This document shows positions 8,835-17,835 of a DNA stretch of 64,000 nucleotides, piece after piece. The notes under the pieces were generated by a model, which saw nothing but the letters and a program-made list of their open reading frames with translations, was not told where the DNA came from and did no database searches. Source of the DNA: UBA9732 sp963599445 (GTDB lineage Bacteria; Spirochaetota; Spirochaetia; Sphaerochaetales; Sphaerochaetaceae); NCBI GenBank assembly GCA_963599445.1, contig CAVBWZ010000003.1, positions 1-64,000 of the forward strand. The letters are read 5' to 3'. A program made the position numbers and the translations under genes. Positions within the stretch are counted from its first letter, which is position 1, and every line of letters begins with the position of its first letter.

Positions 8835-8919
8835 CGAACCTAGAGCGCCAAGGGCATCAAGGACACCAAAATCACCAAAAGCAGCAATCCCCTTGACGAC
8901 CTACTATGGTCAAAACCAA

Positions 8920-9531
8920 TTACTCCGCGTCTTTGACCGTAGCTTCAACTTCAATGACAGTGGCGTTCTTCGAGAGCTTGAGGAACCTGAATGCCCATAC
9001 GAAAACACCAACCCCCAGCAAGGCTACGACGACACCAACCACGACTGCAAACGTCGTAAGGACAGCCGTTGGCTTTGCAAACAGGATGATTGCAACCAGA
9101 AGACTGACCACAGCTTCAACGAAGAAGTGGCCCGTGGAGATTCCAGGAATGAACGAACGGGCCATTGCAGCGTTCTCGAACGCAACGAACGCAGAGAACA
9201 CAAGGCAGATTGCGAATGCATAGACAAGAACCGTCATGGCAGTCTGTGCAACGAACATTGGAACGAGGATGGCGGCAAGACCTACAAGGGTTGTCAGCAC
9301 ACCCTTGACGATTGCAAGGGTCTTGGTTGCAGAAGCGAAATGCCAGCGTTTGACGTTGAACAGTGTATAGAGGCCATCACACAGAGCTCCGACTCCAGAA
9401 GCTATCATCATTATCTTTATGAAGGAATCCGAGTGTGTGATTATGAGAATTCCAAGTGCAACGACAAGGACACCAGCCAGAAGCATTGCAACGAACTTTG
9501 CCCTATAACCTTTCAAACCTTTAAGTGCCAT
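8920..9531 (-). CDS. HdeD-like (DUF308) six-helix membrane protein
   Basis: A 203-residue integral inner-membrane protein with about six hydrophobic helices arranged as three pairs, the DUF308/HdeD pattern (for example residues ~13-35, 37-58, 69-90, 93-113, 129-150, 152-173), and a short soluble tail. HdeD of E. coli is associated with acid resistance, but DUF308 proteins are widespread and mostly uncharacterised, so function is open. The start at ATG 9531 follows GAGGGAGG. It appears monocistronic. Confidence 0.78.
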   Translation of the reverse strand: MALKGLKGYRAKFVAMLLAGVLVVALGILIITHSDSFIKIMMIASGVGALCDGLYTLFNVKRWHFASATKTLAIVKGVLTTLVGLAAILVPMFVAQTAMTVLVYAFAICLVFSAFVAFENAAMARSFIPGISTGHFFVEAVVSLLVAIILFAKPTAVLTTFAVVVGVVVALLGVGVFVWAFRFLKLSKNATVIEVEATVKDAE

Positions 9532-9567
9532 AAACGCCCTCCCTCAACGCAGACTAGAATCAGCGGA

Positions 9568-9666
9568 CTAGAACCGATACCCTAGAGCAACTTCCAAAAC
9601 TCCTTCATGCGTCCTGGCCATGCCCTGCACGGCTGGAACCACGCCTTCAGCAACTTCGTAATACAC
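9568..9666 (-). pseudogene. Possible remnant of an outer-membrane protein C-terminus
   Basis: A 32-codon open stretch ends VALEVALGYRF-like: the readable tail is GVLEVALGYRF followed by TAG. Ending in an aromatic residue after alternating hydrophobic positions is typical of a beta-barrel last strand. There is no ribosome site and an in-frame TAA lies just before it, so it is either a decayed gene end or chance. The rest of the 226-bp gap 9532-9757 shows nothing I can support. Confidence 0.22.
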
Positions 9667-9757
9667 AAAGTATTATCTCAGTCGCTTCAGACGGCCTCCA
9701 TCTCGGCAATCCATGTCCAATTCACACAAAGCATAGCTTTGAAAGTTCCTCTCTAAT

Positions 9758-10510
9758 CTACTCAACAATCGAGTAAGTTTCAACTTCGAACACCAAAAGG
9801 CTGTTGGGTTCTATGGTGCCTGCACCGTTCTCACCGTAACCAAGGTCAGGATGGATGTAGAATATGTAATGCGATCCAAGGGGCATGAGCTGGCAGCCCT
9901 CGGAGAAACCTGCTATGACATTCGTAAGGGGGAACGAGGAATGGGCGCCCCTCGCATATGAGGAGTCCATTACGGTGCCGTCCAGAAGCTTGAGCTCGTA
10001 GTCAAGTTCAACGGTATCGGTCTGTTGTGGACGATCCCCCGTGCCCTGTTTGACGATGCGGTACTGGAGACCGGACTGGGTGGTGTGGACGTCCTTGGAT
10101 TTCGCGTTCTCCGCAAGGAAGTCCTCGGCGGCCTGGAGGTTCGTGACGGCAAGTGCGGCCCTGCGGGAGGTGTAGTCGGCAATGTAGTCGTTGACTATCT
10201 GATCCATTTGGGCGGACGTGTAGCGCGGCGTGCCTGCAGTGTAGTCCTCGTCGCCAAGGATTGCGAACTCGTCCAGCATCTCAGGGTACAGCTGGTACTT
10301 GTAGGCATAGTAGTACGACCCCGTGCGGTAGCCAACAACATAGCTGAACTTCTCGATGAGGGTCTTCGGTACCAGTGTCTCAGAGCCTGACTTTTCAGAG
10401 CCCGATGCCCCAGAATCCACAGAACCATCCGAATCCGCTGCGCATATGCAGGATAAGGCCATCAAAGAGACCAAAGCAACAAGCAAAAACCTTTTCATTC
10501 CACTATTCAT
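9758..10510 (-). CDS. Exported FKBP-type peptidyl-prolyl isomerase
   Basis: A 250-residue prolyl isomerase of the FkpA/Mip architecture: signal sequence, helical N-terminal dimerisation domain (residues ~45-130) and FKBP domain (~140-250) with VELDYELKLLDGTVMDSSY and PLGSHYIFYIHPDLGYG. The signal ends LMALSC, a loose lipobox, so the protein is probably an envelope lipoprotein that folds exported proteins. A Ser/Gly/Glu linker follows. I chose ATG 10510 because GAGG lies 7 bases upstream; ATG 10516 and 10492 are alternatives. Confidence 0.9.
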   Translation of the reverse strand: MNSGMKRFLLVALVSLMALSCICAADSDGSVDSGASGSEKSGSETLVPKTLIEKFSYVVGYRTGSYYYAYKYQLYPEMLDEFAILGDEDYTAGTPRYTSAQMDQIVNDYIADYTSRRAALAVTNLQAAEDFLAENAKSKDVHTTQSGLQYRIVKQGTGDRPQQTDTVELDYELKLLDGTVMDSSYARGAHSSFPLTNVIAGFSEGCQLMPLGSHYIFYIHPDLGYGENGAGTIEPNSLLVFEVETYSIVE

Positions 10511-10604
10511 CTCCATACCTCAAACAAGGAGCGTCAAATGCTCCCAAACATCCAATAGTATTATCAGTTCATGTGCTTTTCAACTCACAAACGCAAATCA
10601 ACAC

Positions 10605-10633
10605 TTTTGTTCACAGATGCGTTTTTGTTCACA
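10605..10633 (+). repeat. 11-bp direct repeat in the FKBP/YhcC intergenic region
   Basis: TTTTGTTCACA occurs at 10605-10615 and again at 10623-10633, an 18-bp period, about 100 bp upstream of the FKBP gene start. It could be a regulator site for that gene, but no promoter boxes of good quality were found nearby. Confidence 0.35.
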
Positions 10634-10676
10634 CACGTGCTTTAGTCCGCACTCGTCAGCTATCACATCCCATCCC

Positions 10677-11756
10677 TCACACGCCTTCATACAAATCCCC
10701 CTGCACCGTTCCAATCTCCCTCATGCGGGATTCAAGCGCACGAAGGAAAGTGTTCTTGTCCGCAAACGCCCGTGGTGATGCGAGCCTATGAGAAGGAGTC
10801 TCGCACACCAAACGCTCAATAACAACGGATGCAGGAATTCGCCTCAGAATATAAATCACAGTTGCAATGTGGCGTGTCATGCAGGGAGCGGTGATCTCCC
10901 CTTCCAGATAAGAATCGAACAATGCAGTCCCGGAGGCAACATTAAGATTGTGGATCTTTATGGCGTCAGGCCTCACTTCGTTCAAAACGGCTATCGTTTC
11001 ATCAAGCTCCGTCTTGCCTTCACCTGGAAAACCCGTAAGGACATGCACGCAAAGTTCCAGGCCGTGGGCCTTCACTGCAGCGCATGCATCCTTGAAACAC
11101 TGCACGTCATGGCCACGGTGCATGGCCTTCAGAATCCTGTCGCTGCCGCTTTGAAGGCCAAGCTCTACACACACCTCGCCACACCGCAACCTATACGACT
11201 CAAGAAGCGAAAGCTTTTCTTCATCCAAGCAGTCCGGACGGGTCGAAACGATGAAACCCTCCCAGTCGTAATCCCCTAGGGCATAGTCGTATACAGCCCT
11301 AAGACGTTCAACAGGTGCAAACGTATTGGAGAATGACTGAAGGTACAATGCAAAATGAGAGACTTTGTAGCGGGACTCTATGAAACGTCGTCCACGCTCT
11401 ATCTGGCTGCGGATATCCTGTAGGCCACATAGACCCTGCAGGCGAACATCGTCCAAGCGTCCATCCTTCAAAACTTCGTACGAAGCCTCGCACGAAGTCC
11501 CATCTATACCCGCTTCGAAGCCACTGTCATGCCTGAACCCGCTTTCGTTCGTCCTAAGGTACGCAGCCTTGGCCCCCTGACTGTCGCAGTAGACGCACCC
11601 ACCTGTCCCCTTGTCGCCACAACGGTTGGGGCACGAGAAACCGGCATCCACACCAACACGGAACACCTTATGTCCATGCTTCTCGATGAGACTCGACGAA
11701 TACGACCTATACAATGGTTTGGACAAAGGCTTCGAATCCTGCATACGAATCACCAT
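10677..11756 (-). CDS. YhcC-type (TIGR01212) radical SAM protein
   Basis: A 359-residue radical SAM enzyme. The iron-sulphur motif is spread as FSCPNRCGDKGTGGCVYC, the spacing seen in the YhcC/TIGR01212 group rather than the classical CxxxCxxC. It is followed by the TIM-barrel segments FALYLQSFSNTFAP and LCVHVLTGFPGEGKTE. A ~45-residue loop after the cluster (residues ~60-105) is longer than usual. These enzymes are linked to tRNA or metal-dependent modification, but the substrate is unsettled. The start is ATG 11756 or ATG 11744; neither has a strong ribosome site. It lies 28 bp after fmt and may be the last gene of that operon. Confidence 0.88.
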   Translation of the reverse strand: MVIRMQDSKPLSKPLYRSYSSSLIEKHGHKVFRVGVDAGFSCPNRCGDKGTGGCVYCDSQGAKAAYLRTNESGFRHDSGFEAGIDGTSCEASYEVLKDGRLDDVRLQGLCGLQDIRSQIERGRRFIESRYKVSHFALYLQSFSNTFAPVERLRAVYDYALGDYDWEGFIVSTRPDCLDEEKLSLLESYRLRCGEVCVELGLQSGSDRILKAMHRGHDVQCFKDACAAVKAHGLELCVHVLTGFPGEGKTELDETIAVLNEVRPDAIKIHNLNVASGTALFDSYLEGEITAPCMTRHIATVIYILRRIPASVVIERLVCETPSHRLASPRAFADKNTFLRALESRMREIGTVQGDLYEGV

Positions 11757-11784
11757 GAACCACTATCAACCACAATGGATGCCA

Positions 11785-12786
11785 TCAGCTGAACTTGGCA
11801 TCCAGAATCCAACGGTTTCCGTTCACGAACGCCTTGTGGTCCATCTCCTTCTTGGCCGGCAGCTGCAACCCATTCACCCAAAGCACCCCATCTGCACACG
11901 CAATGCCAACACCGCAGTCCTTTCTGAATCCTACGACCGTACCCGGCTCCGGCAACGCATTCCCTTCCAAGGCCGATGCCCCAGCCTCTTCCAGTATCTG
12001 CTCCACTTCAGGGAAGCCGCCCCATACACCTGTAATGAAGACCTCACGGCCGTCAGCAAGCGCAAAGGCCTTTGGCCATGGATAGGAAGCACGCACAAGA
12101 CTATGAAGCTCCAGCAAAGGCTTAGAGAAATCCAATTTGCCGTCCGTCTTCTCTATCATTCTGCAATACGATGGCTCACCGCACTGGGCAACAGGTGAAA
12201 TTTCGCCGCATAGAGCCTGTTTCAGGACATTGGGGACAAAGGAAGCCGCCTCTAGGGAAACCCTCTCCGTGAGAGAAGAAGTGGTCTCCGTGCCTTCCAA
12301 AGGGAACTGCATCATACCCCAGATATCGCCCTCGTCCATCTTCTCGCCAATGGTCTGCACGCTTATGGAAGCCTCTCTCAAACCTCCTAGAATAGTAGCC
12401 TGGATTGGGGAAGGCCCTCTGAAGAGAGGAAGGTGGGAAGGATGCACGTTGAACCTTCCGTTTGGAAAGAGAGCAAGGAACATAGGCCCAAAGATACGCC
12501 CAAAGGCGAACGACACAAGGACGTTTGCACCAAGGGCCTTGACGGCCTCCCTTGCAGGGGTCCTCAACGAGTCGAATTGCAGAACGGGGATTCCAAGCTC
12601 CAAAGCGGCCGTCTTCACAGGGGGCGGACACAGCTTGGAGGAGCGCCCTACGCTCTTGTCGCAGGAAGTCAGGACTCCAACGACATCAAAGGAAGAAGCC
12701 AACGACCTCAAAAGAGGCACTGCAATGTCAGGGGTCCCTGCAAAAAGAATCCTTGCATTCTCCAAGGAAGATGAAAGCTCCGCCAA
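11785..12786 (-). CDS. fmt: Methionyl-tRNA formyltransferase
   Basis: About 333 residues. It transfers a formyl group from 10-formyl-THF to Met-tRNAfMet for translation initiation. It starts ENARILFAGTPDIAVPLL. The catalytic loop is FNVHPSHLPLFRGPSPIQ, where the family has N-x-H-x-S-LLPxxRG, followed by the TGEKMDEGDI-type segment (IGEKMDEGDIW). The C-terminal OB-like tRNA-binding domain is present. The start is not ATG: TTG 12786 has AGGAAGG six bases upstream and follows the def stop by one base. TTG 12765 is an alternative. It forms the classical def-fmt pair. Confidence 0.93.
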   Translation of the reverse strand: MAELSSSLENARILFAGTPDIAVPLLRSLASSFDVVGVLTSCDKSVGRSSKLCPPPVKTAALELGIPVLQFDSLRTPAREAVKALGANVLVSFAFGRIFGPMFLALFPNGRFNVHPSHLPLFRGPSPIQATILGGLREASISVQTIGEKMDEGDIWGMMQFPLEGTETTSSLTERVSLEAASFVPNVLKQALCGEISPVAQCGEPSYCRMIEKTDGKLDFSKPLLELHSLVRASYPWPKAFALADGREVFITGVWGGFPEVEQILEEAGASALEGNALPEPGTVVGFRKDCGVGIACADGVLWVNGLQLPAKKEMDHKAFVNGNRWILDAKFS

Positions 12787-12787
12787 A

Positions 12788-13330
12788 TCAAACCTTCCTC
12801 TTCTTGCTGGACAGCTTGTCGGGCTTCTTGTCAGCACCAGCCTTCCTGCCACATCTCTTGTTGTAGATTTTGAGAACCTTCTCCCTTTCGTCCTCGCTCA
12901 AACGGTCTATGAAGAGCTTGCCATCAAGATGGTCGTTCTCATGCTGTATGACACGGGCAAGGAGACCCGATGCATCCAAAGTGAATGCGTGGCCCTTTTC
13001 GTCCTGTGCAAAGACCTTGACCTTGGAAGGTCTTATGACGTTGTGGTACACACCTGGAATGCTGAGGCATCCCTCTTCATAGGGGCAGGTCTCCACAGAG
13101 GTCTCAACGATCTCCGGATTTATGAAAGCCTTTTTCGTCCCATCGCTGAGGGAGACGATGAAAAGTCTCTTGTCGACGCCAACCTGAGGGCCCGCAAGAC
13201 CAACGCCATCGGCCTCGTCAAGGGTGTCGAACATTGCATCTATTAGGATTTCAAGCGAGTGGTCGAACTGGGTGACCTTCTCGCATTTCGTTCTGAGGAT
13301 TTCGTCCCCTATTCTATATATGTCGAGCAT
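12788..13330 (-). CDS. def: Peptide deformylase
   Basis: A 180-residue metalloenzyme that removes the N-formyl group from nascent proteins. All three family motifs are present: GVGLAGPQVG, EEGCLSIPG with the metal-binding Cys, and QHENDHLDG. The last is HExxH with an acidic residue at position four, still giving two metal-binding His and the catalytic Glu. A lysine/arginine-rich tail of ~25 residues (KKPDKLSSKKRKV) extends past the catalytic core. It lies 13 bp after priA and 1 bp before fmt, so it is co-transcribed. Confidence 0.96.
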   Translation of the reverse strand: MLDIYRIGDEILRTKCEKVTQFDHSLEILIDAMFDTLDEADGVGLAGPQVGVDKRLFIVSLSDGTKKAFINPEIVETSVETCPYEEGCLSIPGVYHNVIRPSKVKVFAQDEKGHAFTLDASGLLARVIQHENDHLDGKLFIDRLSEDEREKVLKIYNKRCGRKAGADKKPDKLSSKKRKV

Positions 13331-13343
13331 GGGGAAATGATAC

Positions 13344-15314
13344 TCAAAGCAGGTCTACAGGGTCAACATCAATCTCAAGGACGGCGCTTGACGGCGCGCT
13401 GGTATAGGACAGGACGTTCTCAAGAAGGGATAGCATATCGGAGGGTTTGAAGGACCTAAGCAGCACCTGGAACCTGAAATTGGCGCGTATCCTCTCTATT
13501 GGACACTCGTTTGCGCCATAGACCTGTACGTCCAAGCCAAAGAATGCGGCCTTCTCCCCAAGCTCGCGGGCCAACGACTCTGCAAAACCCCTTGCAACCT
13601 CGGCCTTTGGAGAGCGGACGACAAGGTTGACCATCCTGGAGAACGGAGGGAATCCAAGATCCCTACGGAGCTTGAGCTCCTTGTCGAAGAAGGCTTCGAC
13701 CTGCCCTTTTGAGGCCATGACGATTGCAGGGTTGTCCTTCATTCGCGTCTGGACGACGACCCTACCATTGGAATCTGCACGTCCAGAGCGGCCGGCAACC
13801 TGCACAAGAAGATCGAACGTGCGCTCCTCTGCCCTGAAGTCAGGGACGAGAAGGCCGCTGTCTGCGAGAACTATCCCAACGAGCTGCACGTTTGGGAAGT
13901 TGAGGCCCTTTGCAACCATTTGGGTTCCAATGAGGATGTCAAGCGAACCTGCACGGAACTCGTCCAGCGTCTTCTGGATTATTTTCCTGTCTTTTGAGAC
14001 GACATCGGTGTCAAGACGTGCAGTCCTGTATTGAGGGAACAGTCTTTGGACCTCCTGCTCCACCTGCTCCGTACCAAAACCGGAGTACATGACATCAAGA
14101 GAGCCGCACACAGGGCAAACCTTCGTTGGCTTTTGCGTATAGCCGCAGTAGTGGCACTTCAACGTACCAGTCTTCTTGTGGTAGGTCATTGCCACGTCAC
14201 AGTGTGGACATTTAAGCTCATAGCCGCAGCTGCGGCAGTGGAAGTAGTAGCTGTAGCCACGCCTGTTGAGGAAAAGTATCACCTGCTTTCCCTCTCTCAA
14301 AGTACGAGCCATCTCAAGCTGAAGGGTCTTGCCAAAGATGCCGTCCTCGTGGGTCATGTCGGCGATCTCCACCTTTGGCATGCAGCCACCTCCAACTCGT
14401 ACGGTAAGGTCTATGCGCGTCATGCGCGAGGGGTCCTTCATCAGGTGCCATGCTTCAAGACTTGGGGTTGCGCTTCCCATGAGGAGTTTTCCATGGCAGT
14501 CCGCAATACGCTTCTGGGCAACCTGACGTGCATGGTAGCGTGGGTCGTTTCCGCTTTTGTAGGAGTTCTCGTGCTCTTCGTCTATGATTATCATCCTAAG
14601 GTTCTCGCAGGGAGCGAAGACCGCACTGCGGGCGCCAATGACAAGAGAGACTTCAGACCTCTTTATCCTGCGCCATTGGGCTATCCTTTGGGAGTCCGTC
14701 AACCCGGAGTGCAGGATTGCAACGTTGTTCTTGAACCGCTCCATCACCTGCACCGCAAGCTGGTGCGTAAGCGTTATCTCAGGTACAAGGTATATCACCT
14801 GACCACCTTGGGCTATGACACGCTCCGCACACTGCAGGAAAACCTCCGTCTTTCCGCTTCCCGTCACTCCGAACAAGTAGAAGAGCCCCGATTGGGCGTC
14901 CATAACCGTCTCCACGGCACCGGATTGCTCTGAGGTAAGGACTACATCCCTCTTCAAGGTAGGTTCCTCGAAATCCAACGCTCCAAACGAAGAGTCACGT
15001 CGTCCACCGGGAATCATGACATCAAGGATCTCACCACGGCTTGAAAAGTAGAAGCGCTCCATCCAAAGGGCCAGTTCGTATTCGCGTCTTCCAAACAAAG
15101 GCTCCTTGTCGATGGCCTTGATTACACTTTTTATCTCAAATCCAGCATCAGGCTTGGAAGATAGGACATCGACGACATAGCCCTGGACCTTGCGTCGTCC
15201 AAACGGAACCATGACCCTTATGCCTGGAACAACGGACACAGCATCGTCATCGAAGCTATATGTGAACTCCTGTTTGAGAGGCACTGGAACTGCAACCCTT
15301 GCATATTTCAACAT
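13344..15314 (-). CDS. priA: Primosomal replication restart helicase
   Basis: A 656-residue 3'-5' DNA helicase that reloads the replisome at stalled forks. It has the N-terminal 3'-DNA-binding domain, Walker A FGVTGSGKTEVFL near residue 157, DEEH box IIIDEEHENSYKS, and the PriA zinc module with eight cysteines in four CxxC pairs (CRSCG, CPHC, CHYC, CPVC). The C-terminal helicase lobe ends with LIGTQMVAKGLNFP and VAGRSGRADSNG. It is slightly shorter than E. coli PriA (732). It sits between the UDG and def genes in a housekeeping operon. Confidence 0.97.
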   Translation of the reverse strand: MLKYARVAVPVPLKQEFTYSFDDDAVSVVPGIRVMVPFGRRKVQGYVVDVLSSKPDAGFEIKSVIKAIDKEPLFGRREYELALWMERFYFSSRGEILDVMIPGGRRDSSFGALDFEEPTLKRDVVLTSEQSGAVETVMDAQSGLFYLFGVTGSGKTEVFLQCAERVIAQGGQVIYLVPEITLTHQLAVQVMERFKNNVAILHSGLTDSQRIAQWRRIKRSEVSLVIGARSAVFAPCENLRMIIIDEEHENSYKSGNDPRYHARQVAQKRIADCHGKLLMGSATPSLEAWHLMKDPSRMTRIDLTVRVGGGCMPKVEIADMTHEDGIFGKTLQLEMARTLREGKQVILFLNRRGYSYYFHCRSCGYELKCPHCDVAMTYHKKTGTLKCHYCGYTQKPTKVCPVCGSLDVMYSGFGTEQVEQEVQRLFPQYRTARLDTDVVSKDRKIIQKTLDEFRAGSLDILIGTQMVAKGLNFPNVQLVGIVLADSGLLVPDFRAEERTFDLLVQVAGRSGRADSNGRVVVQTRMKDNPAIVMASKGQVEAFFDKELKLRRDLGFPPFSRMVNLVVRSPKAEVARGFAESLARELGEKAAFFGLDVQVYGANECPIERIRANFRFQVLLRSFKPSDMLSLLENVLSYTSAPSSAVLEIDVDPVDLL

Positions 15315-15344
15315 GATTTCACCACGATTTCACCATCAACGCAC

Positions 15345-16187
15345 TCACCCAGGAAGCCCAAGGCCAAGATAGCGTGCAAGCTTCTTCAAATCCTCCCAAA
15401 CAGGACGTTTGAGGGTCAGATCCCTGAGCACCGCCGCAGGGTGGTACGTGCACATCATTGGAATTCCGTCATAGAAGAAGAACCGTCCATGCAAAGACCC
15501 CATGGAGGACTCCATCATCCCCGTCATGAGAGTGGATGCAGGCTTGCCAAGGCACAGTATGGCCTGAGGCTGTATCAACGCAATCTGCTGTTTCAGAAAA
15601 GGCAGGCAGGCGCTCTTCTCGTCAGGAAGGGGGTCTCTGTTCATAGGAGGTCTGCATTTGACTATGTTGGTTATGTAGGCGTTCGAATTGCGGTCCAAGC
15701 CTATGGCGGCAAGCCACTTGTCAAGGAACTGTCCAGCCTTGCCAACGAACGGGCGGCCTGTATTGTCCTCATTCTCGCCAGGGCCTTCGCCAATGACCAT
15801 GACGATTGGCCTTTCAGCGCACCCCTCTCCAAATACGACGTTCTTTCGCGTCTTGCACAGAATGCAGCGCTCGCATTTCAGACATTCGGCCTGCAAAGCC
15901 CCAAACGACATGTGAAGACGAGGATCCTCATCCGCAGCCAGAACAGTCTCTTCGACATCATCGACCGCAGAGGCAACAGGGTCGGGATAGACCTTCTTCA
16001 CCGCCGCCGAGAAATCAAAGCCCGCCGTAGGATGGGAAGGCTCATCGAAGCTGCGTTTGACGACATTCTCGAAATCGTCCATAAGACCGCCTACACGACC
16101 CAATGCAGCCTCCAAAGCGCGCTTTTTCGCCTCTACGTCTACGTTTTCGAGCCCATCTGCACCGTCAAACCTATTCTCAACGTCCAT
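15345..16187 (-). CDS. Family 4-type uracil-DNA glycosylase with extended N-terminus
   Basis: About 280 residues. It excises uracil from DNA. The catalytic core (residues ~105-280) has GEGPGENEDNTGRPFVGKAG, NIVKCRPPMNRDP and a late CTYHPAAVLR, and the iron-sulphur cysteines include CLKCERCILC. The N-terminal ~100 residues are acidic, low-similarity and probably disordered. The start is ATG 16187 (GAGG six bases upstream); ATG 16193 is two codons longer. It overlaps the 3' end of truA by about 10 bases, so translation is coupled. Confidence 0.92.
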   Translation of the reverse strand: MDVENRFDGADGLENVDVEAKKRALEAALGRVGGLMDDFENVVKRSFDEPSHPTAGFDFSAAVKKVYPDPVASAVDDVEETVLAADEDPRLHMSFGALQAECLKCERCILCKTRKNVVFGEGCAERPIVMVIGEGPGENEDNTGRPFVGKAGQFLDKWLAAIGLDRNSNAYITNIVKCRPPMNRDPLPDEKSACLPFLKQQIALIQPQAILCLGKPASTLMTGMMESSMGSLHGRFFFYDGIPMMCTYHPAAVLRDLTLKRPVWEDLKKLARYLGLGLPG

Positions 16188-17025
16188 ACTCATCCTCGAA
16201 CCATTGGTATTCGTCAGGGTCATAGCTTACACGCCACAGATACAGGCCATCAGACGGTGCAGTCTTGCCCGCACGCCTTCTGTCGCACGAATCAAGGACA
16301 TCCTTGAACTCCGCCGCAGAACACCCATTGCCTGCCATCTCCAACATGGTCCCCACAAGGGAACGCACCATGTGGTACAGAAACGCATTGCCGCACACCT
16401 TGTAGCACAGGACATCGTCTCCGTACATGGTCTTCTCCATCGTGAAGACGGATTCGTATATATCCCGATATTTGCTAGGACAGATGTCCTTCGCAGAGGC
16501 GAACGTAGTGAAATCATGCGTACCTACAAGTTGACCCGCATACGAATTCAAAACGACAATATCAGGCATATCCTTGATCCTTGTGACAAGGCCGTCTGTG
16601 AAAGCATCCCGCCCCAAACCCTGCACCGCAAAATAGCGGTACTCCCTGGCCATGGCACTGTAGCGGGCGTGGAACGAAGCGGGGACATCCCAGCTTCTTA
16701 TAATCCTTATGCTCACAGGAAGGATGGCGTTGAGCCCATAGAGGAAGGCCTTGGCGGGTATGCCGCATTCATTGAACTCGGCATGGGCGACCTGTCCCTT
16801 GGCATGGACACCGCTGTCAGTCCTACCGCTTCCACACACCTCAACGCTGTCATCCTTCAAAAAGGATACGATGGCCTGTTTCAACGTTTCCTGTACACTT
16901 TTTGCATTGTTCTGCGTCTGCCAGCCATTGAAGCAACGCCCATCATATGAAAGCTCAAGCGCAACACGACGCCTACCATCAGGGGCGGAGAACTCCACAG
17001 GACGCTTCCAGTCTCTTCTAGACAT
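16177..17025 (-). CDS. truA: tRNA pseudouridine(38-40) synthase
   Basis: A 282-residue TruA. The catalytic Asp lies in GSGRTDSGVHAKGQVAHAEF, and the N-terminal segment RVALELSYDGRCFNGWQ is the family opening. YKVCGNAFLYHMVRSLVGTM is the second signature. The chosen start ATG 17025 overlaps the acpS stop by 8 bases. A more upstream in-frame ATG would run back through acpS and is less likely. Confidence 0.95.
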   Translation of the reverse strand: MSRRDWKRPVEFSAPDGRRRVALELSYDGRCFNGWQTQNNAKSVQETLKQAIVSFLKDDSVEVCGSGRTDSGVHAKGQVAHAEFNECGIPAKAFLYGLNAILPVSIRIIRSWDVPASFHARYSAMAREYRYFAVQGLGRDAFTDGLVTRIKDMPDIVVLNSYAGQLVGTHDFTTFASAKDICPSKYRDIYESVFTMEKTMYGDDVLCYKVCGNAFLYHMVRSLVGTMLEMAGNGCSAAEFKDVLDSCDRRRAGKTAPSDGLYLWRVSYDPDEYQWFEDEYGR

Positions 17026-17407
17026 TTGCCTTCCCAACGGTTTCAAGCACCACCATTGCGATTGCAAGAGGCTCTTCATGGGTTATGGAAAGATGCACGG
17101 CGGCCCTTGGTGCATTGTCCAAAGTAGTGCCGCACAGGACAAGGGAAGGCTTGCCGGTCGATTCCTTCTTCACGTATATCTCACGAGGGACGACCGTTTC
17201 GCAGAACCCCGTTCCACAGGCCTTGGCATACGCCTCCTTGGCAGCAAAGCGGGAGGCAAGGAACTGAGCCTTCACATCCTCATGGGCGTTCTCCAAAAGG
17301 GCGTACTCCTCAAGTTCACGCTCGTTGTAGACCTTCTCAAGGAAGTGCCTGTCAAGCTTCTTCACCCTCTCCAGGGAGACTGCATCTATTCCAATACCGC
17401 TTATCAT
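17018..17407 (-). CDS. acpS: Holo-[acyl-carrier-protein] synthase
   Basis: 129 residues. It transfers 4'-phosphopantetheine from CoA to apo-ACP for fatty-acid synthesis. The N-terminal GIGIDAVSLERV holds the Mg-binding Asp, and ASRFAAKEAYAKACGTG holds the second acidic residue and substrate loop. The length is normal for the trimeric AcpS class. It overlaps the ybbR-like gene by 4 bases (ATGA-type junction) and truA by 8. Confidence 0.96.
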   Translation of the reverse strand: MISGIGIDAVSLERVKKLDRHFLEKVYNERELEEYALLENAHEDVKAQFLASRFAAKEAYAKACGTGFCETVVPREIYVKKESTGKPSLVLCGTTLDNAPRAAVHLSITHEEPLAIAMVVLETVGKANV

Positions 17408-17835
17408 ATAGCCTCCTTGGGCTCTGCGCCGGAACCTTTCAGCGAGAAGTATATCTTCACCTGCGTAGGATTGGTGGATATGGATACGGACGACGTATCA
17501 AGGGACTGGTTGGGACCATCCATGGTTATGACGACAGGAGCCATGTTCACTCCTTCATGGTCCACATTTGAGAAGTCCACGCTTACATGGATATCGTCCA
17601 CTTCAATCATGTATATCCTTTCCTGGGTTCCCTTTATCACAAGGTCAACGCTGGTTGGGATGTTGCTGTCGGCGTTGTAGCCGCTGGGAAGTGTCACATC
17701 GAGAGGCAGCTTCACGGTCCTTGTATCCTGAATGACAAGGCCAAGGAAGAAGTACATGAAAACGGCAAGGAGGAAGCATAGAATCTTGACCTGCCAGTTG
17801 TAGAAGACCCTTTGGAAAAACTTATTGCGCCTCAT
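17404..17835 (-). CDS. YbbR-domain protein (CdaR-like regulator of CdaA)
   Basis: 143 residues. One N-terminal transmembrane helix (KILCFLLAVFMYFFLGLVI) is followed by a single extracytoplasmic YbbR domain. In Firmicutes the multi-domain homologue CdaR binds and modulates the diadenylate cyclase CdaA. Here only one YbbR repeat is present, shorter than B. subtilis CdaR. It overlaps the cdaA 3' end by 14 bases, which supports functional pairing. Confidence 0.88.
   Translation of the reverse strand: MRRNKFFQRVFYNWQVKILCFLLAVFMYFFLGLVIQDTRTVKLPLDVTLPSGYNADSNIPTSVDLVIKGTQERIYMIEVDDIHVSVDFSNVDHEGVNMAPVVITMDGPNQSLDTSSVSISTNPTQVKIYFSLKGSGAEPKEAI

Noticed and set aside
10356..10791. Forward-strand Ser/His-rich proteins of ~140 residues
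   Set aside because: They overlap the FKBP 5' end and the intergenic region; no ribosome site or domain.
13344..14933. Forward-strand ORFs across priA
   Set aside because: Antisense of an unambiguous PriA; no independent support.
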